Shown here: positions 13,828 to 22,063 of the stretch, in pieces
Layout: each line of letters opens with the position of its first letter
Numbering within the stretch: the first letter of the stretch is position 1
Assembly (NCBI GenBank): GCA_900550145.1
Contig: URRF01000017.1
Span: 1-28,081, forward strand
Length of the DNA: 28,081 nucleotides
Direction of reading: 5' to 3'
DNA from: an uncultured Mollicutes bacterium
GTDB lineage: Bacteria > Bacillota_I > Bacilli_A > RF39 > UBA660
The notes under the pieces: generated by a model
Seen by the model: the letters and a program-made list of their open reading frames with translations, nothing else
The model's database searches: none
Told to the model about the DNA's origin: nothing
Translations under genes and position numbers: made by a program

Positions 13828-14535
13828 TCACCTCAAAAATTCATAATTTATTACACTTAATATATATAAAGGAACAGTTTCTGCTCTTAATATATTTTCC
13901 CCTAAAGTAGTACTTATAAAACCATTTTCTAGTAAATAATTTATTTCATTATCACTAAATCCGCCCTCAGGTCCTACCACTATAATCATTGTATCACTTT
14001 TTTTCACATCTTGTAACACTTTTTTGATATTTTTTGACATTTCATTTGTATTACAAACAATTTTCGCATTTGCTTTAACATCACTTAGCCCTTTTAGATT
14101 AATAATTTCATGTATTTTCGGAATATTCATTCTATGAGATTGTTCACTGGCTTCTTTACATATTTTTATCCATCTACTTATTTTGTTAGTGTTTTTTTTA
14201 TCTATTTTTACAACTGTTCTTTCAGATATTATTGGAATAATTTCATCAACACCAAGTTCGGTTGCTTTTTGTAATAGGAAATCCATTTTTTGTTCTTTTA
14301 TTAATGAACATGCAATTATTACTTTATGTGTTTTATTTGATTTTATTTCTTCTTTTTTTATAATTTCATAATCTACTTTTCTTTTTTCTATGTTAGTTAT
14401 ATTACATGTATAAAGTACGTTATCATATACTATCTGAAATTTATCATTTTGTTTCATTCTCATTACATTTATAATGTGATTAATATCAGTATCATCTAGT
14501 TTTAATTCTTTATTTGTTACCATATATCTTTGCAT
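13828..14535 (-). CDS. rsmE: 16S rRNA m3U1498 methyltransferase RsmE
   Basis: A 235-residue SPOUT-class methyltransferase that methylates U1498 of 16S rRNA. The N-terminal PUA-like domain spans about 1-70. The C-terminal knotted domain holds the signatures KATELGVDEIIPIIS, SEQSHRMNIP, VVGPEGGFSDNEI and LGENILRAETVPLYILS, all typical of RsmE. The start at 14535 has GGTGG upstream and a good sigma-A promoter. First gene of rsmE-(220-residue protein)-mtaB, an RNA-modification unit. Confidence 0.96.
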   Translation of the reverse strand: MQRYMVTNKELKLDDTDINHIINVMRMKQNDKFQIVYDNVLYTCNITNIEKRKVDYEIIKKEEIKSNKTHKVIIACSLIKEQKMDFLLQKATELGVDEIIPIISERTVVKIDKKNTNKISRWIKICKEASEQSHRMNIPKIHEIINLKGLSDVKANAKIVCNTNEMSKNIKKVLQDVKKSDTMIIVVGPEGGFSDNEINYLLENGFISTTLGENILRAETVPLYILSVINYEFLR

Positions 14536-14550
14536 AATACCACCATATAA

Positions 14551-14579
14551 ATTATATATGATTTTATGGATGTATTCAA
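14551..14579 (-). promoter_or_regulatory. Promoter of rsmE
   Basis: TTGAAT, 17 bases, TATAAT on the minus strand, with the -10 about 16 bases before the start codon, so the leader is very short. Confidence 0.7.
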
Positions 14580-14604
14580 TTGGTATTTTGTGTTTTTACT
14601 TTTC

Positions 14605-14633
14605 TTGTAAATAAAATAATTTTTTGTTATACT
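14605..14633 (+). promoter_or_regulatory. Promoter of the AAA+ ATPase gene
   Basis: TTGTAA, 17 bases, TATACT on the plus strand. It is divergent from the rsmE promoter, with the two -35 boxes about 25 bases apart. Confidence 0.65.
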
Positions 14634-14657
14634 ATGGTGTAGATAGGATGTGAGAAG

Positions 14658-15599
14658 ATGGATGATTTTATAGATGTTAGTAGTCCAAGGGAAAGAGTAT
14701 CTTTGATAGAAAGGTATGCAACTGATTTAACAAAAAAAACTTATTATACGGATCCTGCTATTGCAAGAGATGAGGAATTAAAGCAGATGATGTTGACGCT
14801 TTTTACACCTGAAAAATCTCCTATATTAGTTGGTAAACCAGGTATTGGTAAAACTGCTATTGTAGAAGGACTTGCTTATAGAATACAGAATAATATGGTT
14901 CCAGATGCACTTAAGGGATATACTATTTTAAAAATTGATACAGCTGCATTGGTTGGTAATATATCTGATTCTAGTGGTACATCTGATATGAAACTTCAAA
15001 TATTAGTAAAAGAATTAGAGAGTATGAATAAGGTAATACTTTTTATAGATGAAACTCATACTTTAATTGGTAATAAGGAAGAAGGTGGGCTTGATTTTGC
15101 TAATATTTTAAAACCAGCACTAGCAAGAGGAAATATAAAAATGATAGGTGCTACTACTAGTGATGAGTATGATTTTTATATAGTTAAGGATAAAGCGTTT
15201 TTAAGAAGATTGCAAAAAATAGAGATATCCGAACCAGATGGAGATTCTACAGTTAAAATACTTATGGGTTCTTTACCTAAGATTGAGAAGCAAACTGGTG
15301 TAAATATTAATTATACTAATTTCGAAAAAGAAATGTTAATGAAGTTTATAGTTGAAATGACTGTAGAATATAATAGAGTTTTTGAATCTGCATCTAGATA
15401 TCCTGATATATGTTTTAATTTATTGACTAAAGCATTTTCTTATGCAATATTTGATAATCAGAATGTGATTGGTATAAAACATTTTTATCAGGCAATATCT
15501 ACAACTGATTTAGTTTATCCTGATGTACTTAAAAAATATATACCTATTTTTAAAGAAAGGTTCAAAGATTTAATAGAAAAAGAAAAAGCAATATTATAA
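14658..15599 (+). CDS. Single-ring Clp-like AAA+ ATPase
   Basis: A 313-residue protein matching only the first ATPase ring (D1) of ClpA/B/C. Walker A is GKPGIGKT (59-66), Walker B ILFIDETH (127-134), sensor-1 MIGATTSDEY (162-171), and the DKAFLRRL segment (178-185) carries the arginine fingers. An unusually short N-terminal extension (about 40 residues) replaces the Clp N domain, and the M domain and second ATPase ring are absent. The end has an extra helical domain. It could be a remodelling ATPase or an adaptor for a dedicated function; no ClpP-binding loop is seen. It is monocistronic, the only intact plus-strand gene, and shares a bidirectional terminator with dnaJ. Possible start at the ATG 14658, with AGGATGTGAG upstream. 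Confidence 0.82.
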   Translation: MDDFIDVSSPRERVSLIERYATDLTKKTYYTDPAIARDEELKQMMLTLFTPEKSPILVGKPGIGKTAIVEGLAYRIQNNMVPDALKGYTILKIDTAALVGNISDSSGTSDMKLQILVKELESMNKVILFIDETHTLIGNKEEGGLDFANILKPALARGNIKMIGATTSDEYDFYIVKDKAFLRRLQKIEISEPDGDSTVKILMGSLPKIEKQTGVNINYTNFEKEMLMKFIVEMTVEYNRVFESASRYPDICFNLLTKAFSYAIFDNQNVIGIKHFYQAISTTDLVYPDVLKKYIPIFKERFKDLIEKEKAIL

Positions 15600-15610
15600 A
15601 TTACTAATTT

Positions 15611-15635
15611 AAAAAGCCATTATTTATGGCTTTTT
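15611..15635. terminator. Bidirectional terminator between the AAA+ gene and dnaJ
   Basis: A perfect 10-bp stem, AAAAAGCCAT with ATGGCTTTTT, around TATTT. The symmetric A/T arms serve both convergent genes; the dnaJ stop codon lies at the loop edge. Confidence 0.85.
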
Positions 15636-16732
15636 ATGTAGTTATTAAATTTAGTAAATTCACTTGCATTTTCTAAGTTAGTTTTAGAAAGTTTATTTAT
15701 TAAATCTTTTTGTTCTCTATCTAATTTAGTTGGTGTTATTATGTTTAAAATTACATACATATCACCTTTTTTTCCGGTATTAGGATTTTCTATACCTTTA
15801 TTTCTAATTCTTTGTTTTTCACCTGATTGAGTTGCTGATGAGATGGCAATTGTAGTAGTTCCATATAGTGTAGGAATATCTTTTTTACATCCCATTATTG
15901 CATCTGTTATAGTTATAGGGACATTTAGATATATGTCATATCCATCTCTTTCAAATAGTTCGTGTTTACCAACTATAAATTCTATGTAAGCATCTCCATT
16001 TGCACCACCATTCACACCAGGCATTCCATATCCAGGGATTCTTAATTGATTTCCTGTATTCATACCAGCTGGTATTCTTAGTTTTTTTATTCCTTTTTCT
16101 TTTACTACGCCTTTACCTTTACATTTACTGCATTCTTCTTTATAACTTGTTCCTTTTCCTTTGCAATAAGGACAGGTAGTTCTTGTCATATATGTTCCTA
16201 ATATTGTTCTTTGTTCTTGAGTAATAGTTCCACTTCCATGACAATATTTACAAGTTTCTTCTCCTAATCCACCTTTTCCATCACATTCTTCACAATTAAC
16301 ATAGTGTTCTATTTCTATTTCTTTTTCACAACCATATGCTGCTTCTTCAAATGTTATCTTCATTGATAAACTTATATCATTTCCTCTTCTTCCTCTTGTT
16401 GATGATTTTCTACCTGTAAAACCAAAGGATTCACCAAATAAATCATCAAAAATATCACCAAAATCAAAGTTACTAAAATCAAATCCAGAAGATGAGCCGG
16501 CTCCCATATTATCAAATGGTTGATGTCCAAACTGATCATATTTCCTTCTTTTTTCTTTATCTGATAAAACTGCATATGCTTCTTGTGCTTCTTTAAATTT
16601 TTCTGCTGCATCTGGTTCTTTTGATACATCTGGATGGTATTTTTTTGCTAGTTTTCTGAATGCAACTTTTATCTCATCATCGCTTGCTGTTTTAGAAACT
16701 CCCAATACCTCATAATAATCTTTTTTATTCAT
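15620..16732 (-). CDS. dnaJ: Chaperone DnaJ
   Basis: A 370-residue type I (full) DnaJ, the Hsp40 co-chaperone that stimulates the DnaK ATPase. J domain residues 1-70 include KYHPDVSKEP with the HPD tripeptide. A Gly/Phe-rich region follows (SGFDFSNFDFGDIFDDLFGESFG), then four zinc-finger CxxCxGxG repeats (CEECDGKG, CKYCHGSG, CPYCKGKG, CSKCKGKG), and the substrate-binding C-terminal domains. A frame opens with GTG at 16741, but that GTG is in the Shine-Dalgarno AGGTGAG, so the ATG at 16732 is chosen. Last gene of the hrcA operon, displaced from dnaK by pepF. Confidence 0.97.
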   Translation of the reverse strand: MNKKDYYEVLGVSKTASDDEIKVAFRKLAKKYHPDVSKEPDAAEKFKEAQEAYAVLSDKEKRRKYDQFGHQPFDNMGAGSSSGFDFSNFDFGDIFDDLFGESFGFTGRKSSTRGRRGNDISLSMKITFEEAAYGCEKEIEIEHYVNCEECDGKGGLGEETCKYCHGSGTITQEQRTILGTYMTRTTCPYCKGKGTSYKEECSKCKGKGVVKEKGIKKLRIPAGMNTGNQLRIPGYGMPGVNGGANGDAYIEFIVGKHELFERDGYDIYLNVPITITDAIMGCKKDIPTLYGTTTIAISSATQSGEKQRIRNKGIENPNTGKKGDMYVILNIITPTKLDREQKDLINKLSKTNLENASEFTKFNNYIKSHK

Positions 16733-16746
16733 ACTACTCACCTGCT

Positions 16747-18510
16747 TTATTTATATTTTTCTATTAAATCATTAAATGTATTTAATGCACTATTTACTGA
16801 TTCAGATATGTTTATACCCATTTTACTTACTAAATTTGTTGGATAGTCATTTGATCCACTCTTTAAAAACTCTAAATATTTATCTTTCATTTCTGCATCA
16901 CCATTATATATTCTTGTTGCTATTGATATTGCTATAGATAATCCGGTTGCATATTGATAAACATAAAATGGTGTATAAAAGTGTGGGATCCTTGACCATT
17001 CATATTTAATATATTCATCACATATAACATTTTCACCATGATATTTTTTTATTAAATCATAGTATATATTATTTAGCTTTTCGTTATTTAATGTCTCTCC
17101 ATTAAAACTCATATTATGTATAGTAAGTTCAAATTCAGCAAACATTGTTTGTCTATATATAGTATTTTTTATATCATCTAATAATTCATTTATTATTAAT
17201 TTTTTCATTTTTTCATTTTCTTTATCTAACATATAAAGATTTAGTAATGTTTCATTTACTGTAGATGCGATTTCTGCTACAAATATAGCATTATCACTAT
17301 AGTAATAATCTTGGTTTTTGTTTGAATAGTATCTATGTAGTGCATGACCCATTTCATGTGCTAATGTGGAAACGTCATTATATTTAGATTGGTAATTTAA
17401 AAGTACATATGGGTGTGCATTATAACATCCCCATGAATAGGCACCACTATGTTTACCTCTATTTTCATATACATCACACCAATTTGAATTAAATGCATTC
17501 TCAAGATCTTTTATGTAATTTGTTCCTAGAGGTGCTAGGGCATCTAATACAATTTTTTTTGCATCTTCAAATGTATATTCTTTTTCGCTATCTTCTGTTA
17601 ATTTAACTGACATATCGTACATATGTAATTCATCTAATTTTAGTACATCTTTTCTTAGTTTCATATATTTATACATTTTGTCTAAGTTTTTATTAACTGT
17701 TTTTATTAAATCATAATATATATTTTCATCTATTTTATTACTATCTAAATATAAATTTAATGGTGAAGAATATTTTCTTGTTTTTGTTAGAAATGTAGTT
17801 ACTTGTAAATTCGAATTCATTATAGTTGCAAATGTATTATTTAATTCTTTATATTTTTTATATAATGTTTCAAATGCCTCTTTCCTTACTCGTCTATCTT
17901 TAGATAAACTATATATGTAATAGTTTGCTTTTGTTAATTCTACATTTTTTCCATTTTCATCTTTAATTTCACCAAATACTAAATCTGCATCATTTAAATT
18001 TGAAAATACATTATCAGGAATAGATAATATATTTCCTGTTCTTGACATTAATGCTTCTATTTCTTTGGATAAAATGTGATCTTTTTCATTAAATATTACC
18101 TCTAGTAAGAATTTAAATCTTTCTAATTTATCGTTTTTTTCTATTAATTTTTCTACATAAGAATAATCTTTTTCTAATAATTCTGGGACAAAGAAAGATA
18201 TTCTTTCATTTATATTAGCAAGTGTTATATCTAAGTTACCTGCTAATTCCTGATTTACTCCTACTCTAGTATCTTCATGTAATTTCATATTTGCATATAC
18301 ATATAATTTATTTGTTAGCATATCTATTTTTTCATCTAGAAGTAATGTTTCAAGTAATGTATTATCATTTTCTAATATTTTTCCTTTGTATTTTTCGAAT
18401 TCATCTACTAATTCAGATAATTTTATTAAATCTTTATCATATTCTTCTTTATTTTCATATAAATCTTCTAATTTCCACTTATATTTTTCTTCAATTTTTT
18501 CTCTATCCAT
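16747..18510 (-). CDS. pepF: Oligoendopeptidase F (M3B metallopeptidase)
   Basis: A ~587-residue cytosolic zinc oligopeptidase of the M3 family (PepF) that cleaves short peptides. The active site HEMGHALH lies about residue 385, with the downstream glutamate in EIASTVNE, and the family's Tyr/His-containing loop near RIPHFYTPFYVYQYATG. Full length for the family (~600). A TTG at 18519 could start it instead, but the ATG at 18510 is the better-looking codon; the Shine-Dalgarno is weak for both. It is inserted between dnaK and dnaJ in the heat-shock operon, an unusual place, and preceded by a large hairpin. Peptide turnover alongside chaperones is a plausible link. Confidence 0.92.
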   Translation of the reverse strand: MDREKIEEKYKWKLEDLYENKEEYDKDLIKLSELVDEFEKYKGKILENDNTLLETLLLDEKIDMLTNKLYVYANMKLHEDTRVGVNQELAGNLDITLANINERISFFVPELLEKDYSYVEKLIEKNDKLERFKFLLEVIFNEKDHILSKEIEALMSRTGNILSIPDNVFSNLNDADLVFGEIKDENGKNVELTKANYYIYSLSKDRRVRKEAFETLYKKYKELNNTFATIMNSNLQVTTFLTKTRKYSSPLNLYLDSNKIDENIYYDLIKTVNKNLDKMYKYMKLRKDVLKLDELHMYDMSVKLTEDSEKEYTFEDAKKIVLDALAPLGTNYIKDLENAFNSNWCDVYENRGKHSGAYSWGCYNAHPYVLLNYQSKYNDVSTLAHEMGHALHRYYSNKNQDYYYSDNAIFVAEIASTVNETLLNLYMLDKENEKMKKLIINELLDDIKNTIYRQTMFAEFELTIHNMSFNGETLNNEKLNNIYYDLIKKYHGENVICDEYIKYEWSRIPHFYTPFYVYQYATGLSIAISIATRIYNGDAEMKDKYLEFLKSGSNDYPTNLVSKMGINISESVNSALNTFNDLIEKYK

Positions 18511-18518
18511 ATTAACCA

Positions 18519-18556
18519 AATAAAGAAGTAAATTATAATAAATTATAGTTTACTCC
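18519..18556 (-). terminator. Long hairpin between dnaK and pepF
   Basis: A 14-bp stem (GGAGTAAACTATAA with TTATAATTTACTTC, one mismatch and one wobble) and a four-base loop, followed by TTTATTT. The tail is weak, so it may be a partial terminator or a processing/stability element for dnaK mRNA. Confidence 0.5.
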
Positions 18557-18576
18557 TTTTCCTTTCATATTTTATT

Positions 18577-20397
18577 CTATTTTTTATCTACAAATTCAGC
18601 GTCTATAACATCATCATCTTTTTTGTCATTTTTTGTTTCTTCTTTATTTTCTTCTTGAGATTTCTTTGCTGCTTCTTCATAAACTTTAGTTGCTAAAGCC
18701 ATTGCTTTTTCATTTAATTTTTCTTTTGTTTCTTTTACTTTTTCCATATCATTAGCATCTAAGTTCTTCTTTAATTCTTCAATTAAGTTTTCTGCTTCTT
18801 TTTTATCTTTTTCATCTACTTTATCGCCTAAGTCTTTAATTGCTTTTTCAGTAGCAAAAATTAATTGTTCTGCATCATTTCTTGCATCTGCTTCTTCTTT
18901 TCTTTTATTATCTGCTTCTTTATTTGCTTCTGCTTCTTTAACCATCTTATCAATTTCTTCATCAGATAAATTTGTTGATGCAGTTATTGTTATAGATTGT
19001 TCTTTATTTGTTCCTAAATCTTTTGCTTTAACATTAACTATTCCATTAGCATCTATATCAAATGTAACTTCTATTTGAGGTATTCCACGTGGTGCTGGTG
19101 GGATATTAGTAAGTTGGAATCTTCCTAATGTTTTATTATCAGCTGCCATTGGTCTTTCACCTTGTACTATGTGAATATCTACTGCTGGTTGATTATCTGC
19201 TGCTGTTGAGAATATTTGACTCTTACTTGTAGGTATTGTTGTATTTCTTTCGATTAGAACTGTATTAACTCCACCTAATGTTTCAATACCTAAAGATAAT
19301 GGTGTTACATCTAGTAATACTATATCGTTAACTTCACCTGTTAATACACCACCTTGAATAGCAGCTCCCATTGCAACTACTTCATCAGGGTTAACACCTT
19401 TGTGTGGTTCTTGACCTAATTCTTTTTTAATAAGTTCTTGTACCATTGGTATACGTGTTGATCCACCAACTAATATTATCTTATCAAGGTCTTTATTACT
19501 TAATTTAGCATCTTTCATTGCTTTTCTTACTGGTTCTAGAGTTGAATCAACTAAATCACGAATTAAATCTTCAAATTTAGCTCTTGTCAAAGACACTTCT
19601 AGGTGAAGTGGTCCAGATTCACCTTGAGATATGAATGGTAAACTTATTTGAGTAGTTGTTACACCACTTAAATCTTTCTTTGCTTTTTCTGCTGCATCTT
19701 TTAATCTTTGCATTGCCATCTTATCTTTAGATAAATCTATACCGTTTTCTTTTTTAAATGTTTCAACTAAATAATTCATGATTCTTTCATCAAAATCATC
19801 CCCACCAAGTTTATTATTACCTGCTGTAGATTTAACTTCAAATACACCATCACCAAGTTCTAGTATAGATACATCGAATGTTCCTCCACCTAAGTCATAT
19901 ACTAAAACTGTTTGTGATTTATCTTGTTTATCAAGTCCATATGCTAGTGCTGCTGCTGTTGGTTCATTTATTATTCTTTCTACTTCCAAACCAGCAATTT
20001 TACCAGCATTTTTTGTTGCTTGTCTTTGTGAATCATTAAAGTATGCTGGAACAGTTATAACTGCTTTAGTAACTTTTTCACCAAGATAGCTTTCTGCATA
20101 ATCTTTCATATAAGAAAGTATCATAGCACTTATCTCTTCTGGAGTATATTTCTTACCCTCTGCTTCTACTTTCTTATCAGTTCCCATTAATCTTTTAATT
20201 GATGAGATAGTATTAGGATTTGTTACCATTTGTCTTTTAGCAGCATCTCCTACTATTTTCTCACCATTTTTAAATGCAACTACTGATGGGGTTGTTCTAC
20301 CTCCTTCTGGGTTTGGTATAACTTTTGCTTCCCCAGCTTCAAGTACACATACACAACTATTTGTTGTTCCTAAATCAATTCCTATTATTTTACTCAT
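18577..20397 (-). CDS. dnaK: Molecular chaperone DnaK (Hsp70)
   Basis: A 606-residue Hsp70, intact over its full length. The nucleotide-binding domain has the phosphate-1 motif IGIDLGTTNSCV, NEPTAAALAYG, YDLGGGTFDVSIL and VGGSTRIPMVQ. The substrate-binding domain has DVTPLSLGIETLGG. The C-terminus ends in a Lys/Glu/Asp-rich lid and a DDDVIDAEFVDKK tail typical of Firmicutes DnaK. A frame starts at 20406, but the Shine-Dalgarno AAAGG is at the right distance only for the ATG at 20397. Third gene of the CIRCE-controlled operon. Confidence 0.98.
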   Translation of the reverse strand: MSKIIGIDLGTTNSCVCVLEAGEAKVIPNPEGGRTTPSVVAFKNGEKIVGDAAKRQMVTNPNTISSIKRLMGTDKKVEAEGKKYTPEEISAMILSYMKDYAESYLGEKVTKAVITVPAYFNDSQRQATKNAGKIAGLEVERIINEPTAAALAYGLDKQDKSQTVLVYDLGGGTFDVSILELGDGVFEVKSTAGNNKLGGDDFDERIMNYLVETFKKENGIDLSKDKMAMQRLKDAAEKAKKDLSGVTTTQISLPFISQGESGPLHLEVSLTRAKFEDLIRDLVDSTLEPVRKAMKDAKLSNKDLDKIILVGGSTRIPMVQELIKKELGQEPHKGVNPDEVVAMGAAIQGGVLTGEVNDIVLLDVTPLSLGIETLGGVNTVLIERNTTIPTSKSQIFSTAADNQPAVDIHIVQGERPMAADNKTLGRFQLTNIPPAPRGIPQIEVTFDIDANGIVNVKAKDLGTNKEQSITITASTNLSDEEIDKMVKEAEANKEADNKRKEEADARNDAEQLIFATEKAIKDLGDKVDEKDKKEAENLIEELKKNLDANDMEKVKETKEKLNEKAMALATKVYEEAAKKSQEENKEETKNDKKDDDVIDAEFVDKK

Positions 20398-20414
20398 ATA
20401 TATCATCCTTTCTT

Positions 20415-20921
20415 TTATTCGGCTACTATAACCATTGAAGGTCTAATAACTCTATCTTTATACATATATCCTTTTTGAAGTACATCAATAACAGTACCTG
20501 TTTTAACGTTTTCAATCTTTTTAGTCATCACTGCTTGATGGAAAGCTGGATCAAATTCTTTGTTTAAGGTATCTATTTCTTTTACTTCAAAATTATTTAA
20601 TAAGTTTACTAACTTTGAATAAATTATCTTAAATCCACTTAAGAATTTAGATAACTCATCATCTAAAACTTCATCATCTATTTTAATTGCTCTTTCTAAA
20701 TCATCTACTATTGACAATAACTCAAGAATAATATCTGAATTTGCATACTTTAACATGTTTGAAACTTCATCATCTTTTCTTTTTCTATAATTTATAAGTT
20801 CAGCATCTTTGTAAAGCATTTTTTCTTCTAATTCTTTTATTTTCTTGTTTAAAGTTTCTTCTATATTTTCTTTATGAACTTTCGCATCTTTTTTGTCTTT
20901 TTTATTTTTAACTTGTTCCAA
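20415..20921 (-). CDS. grpE: Nucleotide exchange factor GrpE
   Basis: A ~168-residue GrpE, which releases ADP from DnaK. A long N-terminal coiled coil (to ELEEKMLYKDAELINYRKRKDDE) leads into a dimer helix (ILELLSIVDDLERAI) and the beta domain with the signature VKEIDTLNKEFDPAFHQAVM. The start is uncertain: a GTG at 20930 overlaps the hrcA stop, but AGAGGTG works as Shine-Dalgarno for the TTG at 20921, which I prefer. The N-terminal tail is very lysine-rich and shorter than in many homologues. Confidence 0.93.
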   Translation of the reverse strand: MEQVKNKKDKKDAKVHKENIEETLNKKIKELEEKMLYKDAELINYRKRKDDEVSNMLKYANSDIILELLSIVDDLERAIKIDDEVLDDELSKFLSGFKIIYSKLVNLLNNFEVKEIDTLNKEFDPAFHQAVMTKKIENVKTGTVIDVLQKGYMYKDRVIRPSMVIVAE

Positions 20922-20922
20922 T

Positions 20923-21951
20923 TTATTCACCTCTACTTTTTTCTATTTCACTTTTAATGTAATCAAGCATACCGACTACTTTATCATATTCCATTCTTTT
21001 TGGACCAATTATAGCAAGGGTTCCTTCTTCACCATTAACGTTAAATTTTGTTTTGATTACCGTTACATCGCTATCTATTTTTGATTCATTTCCAATATAT
21101 ACATTAATACCATTATGAGTTTCTTCTATATCTGATATTATATTTTTATTATCTAGTTTATCAATTATATTTCTCATTTTGGATGCATCATCAAATTCTG
21201 GTTGTTTAAGTATATTGGATTTACCTGAAAAATGATACTCTTCTTTTTTGTTTGCTATCTCATTAAAAGCATTATAGAACATATCATATATCATTTCTTG
21301 TTGTTTAATGTATTTACCTATGATTGGTTTAATTTCAAATTCTAATTTTTTATTAACTTCGTCTATTGGGGTACCAATAAGTAAGTTATTTATTAATTCA
21401 ACCATTTTTCTTATTTCTTCTACTTTAACATTTTCATTTATAGAAATTGTTTTATTTTCGATATGTCCTCTATCTGTTACTATTATTGCAATTACTGAAT
21501 CTTCATTTATTGGAATTACTTCTACTTTCTTAAGTCGATTTTCCATAGTAGAATTACCTAATACTAAAGAAGTGTAATTAGTCATTTCTGATATTATTTC
21601 CATACTTTTTTTAATAACATCACTTAATACTAGTGATTGATTATTTAATATAGTTTGAAGAGTAAGTACTTCTTCACCTGTTAGTTCTTTTGGTTTCATT
21701 AAATTATCAACATAATATCTATATCCTTCTTCGCTTGGGATTCTCCCACTTGAGGTGTGTGTTTTTAATAAATAACCTACATCTTCTAAGTAAGACATTT
21801 CATTTCTTACTGTAGCAGAAGAACAATTAAGAATATCGCATATAGATTTTGATCCAACTGGTTTAGCAGTTTTTATATATTCTTCAACTATTATTTTAAG
21901 TATTTCGCTTTGTCTTTTTCCTATAATAATTATCACCTCTTTTAGGTACAT
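20923..21951 (-). CDS. hrcA: Heat-inducible repressor HrcA
   Basis: The repressor of class I heat-shock genes, binding the CIRCE operator just upstream. The N-terminal winged helix is recognisable (KRQSEILKIIVEEYIKTAKPVGSKSI, then SSATVRNEMSYLEDVGYL and SSGRIPSEEGYRYYVD), followed by the GAF-like dimer core and the C-terminal IGPKRMEYDKVVGMLDYI. The ATG further upstream at 21984 lies inside the -35 box and cannot be used. The ATG at 21951 is only five bases after the -10, so it would be leaderless. The strong Shine-Dalgarno AGAGGTG instead points to an AUU at 21927, exactly where family members have their Met. I give the ATG coordinate and treat the true start as open. Confidence 0.94.
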   Translation of the reverse strand: MYLKEVIIIIGKRQSEILKIIVEEYIKTAKPVGSKSICDILNCSSATVRNEMSYLEDVGYLLKTHTSSGRIPSEEGYRYYVDNLMKPKELTGEEVLTLQTILNNQSLVLSDVIKKSMEIISEMTNYTSLVLGNSTMENRLKKVEVIPINEDSVIAIIVTDRGHIENKTISINENVKVEEIRKMVELINNLLIGTPIDEVNKKLEFEIKPIIGKYIKQQEMIYDMFYNAFNEIANKKEEYHFSGKSNILKQPEFDDASKMRNIIDKLDNKNIISDIEETHNGINVYIGNESKIDSDVTVIKTKFNVNGEEGTLAIIGPKRMEYDKVVGMLDYIKSEIEKSRGE

Positions 21952-21955
21952 AGAG

Positions 21956-21984
21956 ATTGTATCACTATATTTTAGCAATGTCAA
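21956..21984 (-). promoter_or_regulatory. Promoter of the hrcA heat-shock operon
   Basis: A near-consensus sigma-A promoter on the minus strand: TTGACA, 17 bases, TACAAT. The -35 lies inside the CIRCE operator, so HrcA would block RNA polymerase directly. Predicted transcript start about 21949-21951. Confidence 0.9.
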
Positions 21985-21998
21985 GTGTTGAGTGCTAA
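21972..21998 (-). promoter_or_regulatory. CIRCE operator (HrcA-binding site)
   Basis: TTAGCAATG, nine bases, GAGTGCTAA. The published CIRCE is TTAGCACTC-N9-GAGTGCTAA; one half-site is perfect and the other departs at three positions (bases 7-9). The 9-bp spacer is exact. Confidence 0.92.
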
Positions 21999-22007
21999 AA
22001 AAAGTAC

Positions 22008-22042
22008 AAAAAATATAACAGCATACTAAGACGTATACTGTT
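22008..22042 (-). terminator. Terminator of the rnf operon
   Basis: AACAGTATAC and GTATGCTGTT form a 10-bp stem (one G-U pair) with a 6-base loop, followed by ATATTTTTT on the minus strand, between the end of the last rnf-operon gene and the CIRCE site. Confidence 0.8.
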
Positions 22043-22063
22043 ATTAATATTATATACTTAAAT

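Noticed and set aside
14658..15599. EccA-type type VII ATPase
   Set aside because: No N-terminal TPR region, and the motifs are of the Clp D1 kind; the gene is on the other strand and more than 4 kb from essC.
21951..21984. Upstream hrcA start at 21984
   Set aside because: The codon lies in the -35 box of the operon promoter and in CIRCE, upstream of any possible transcript start.
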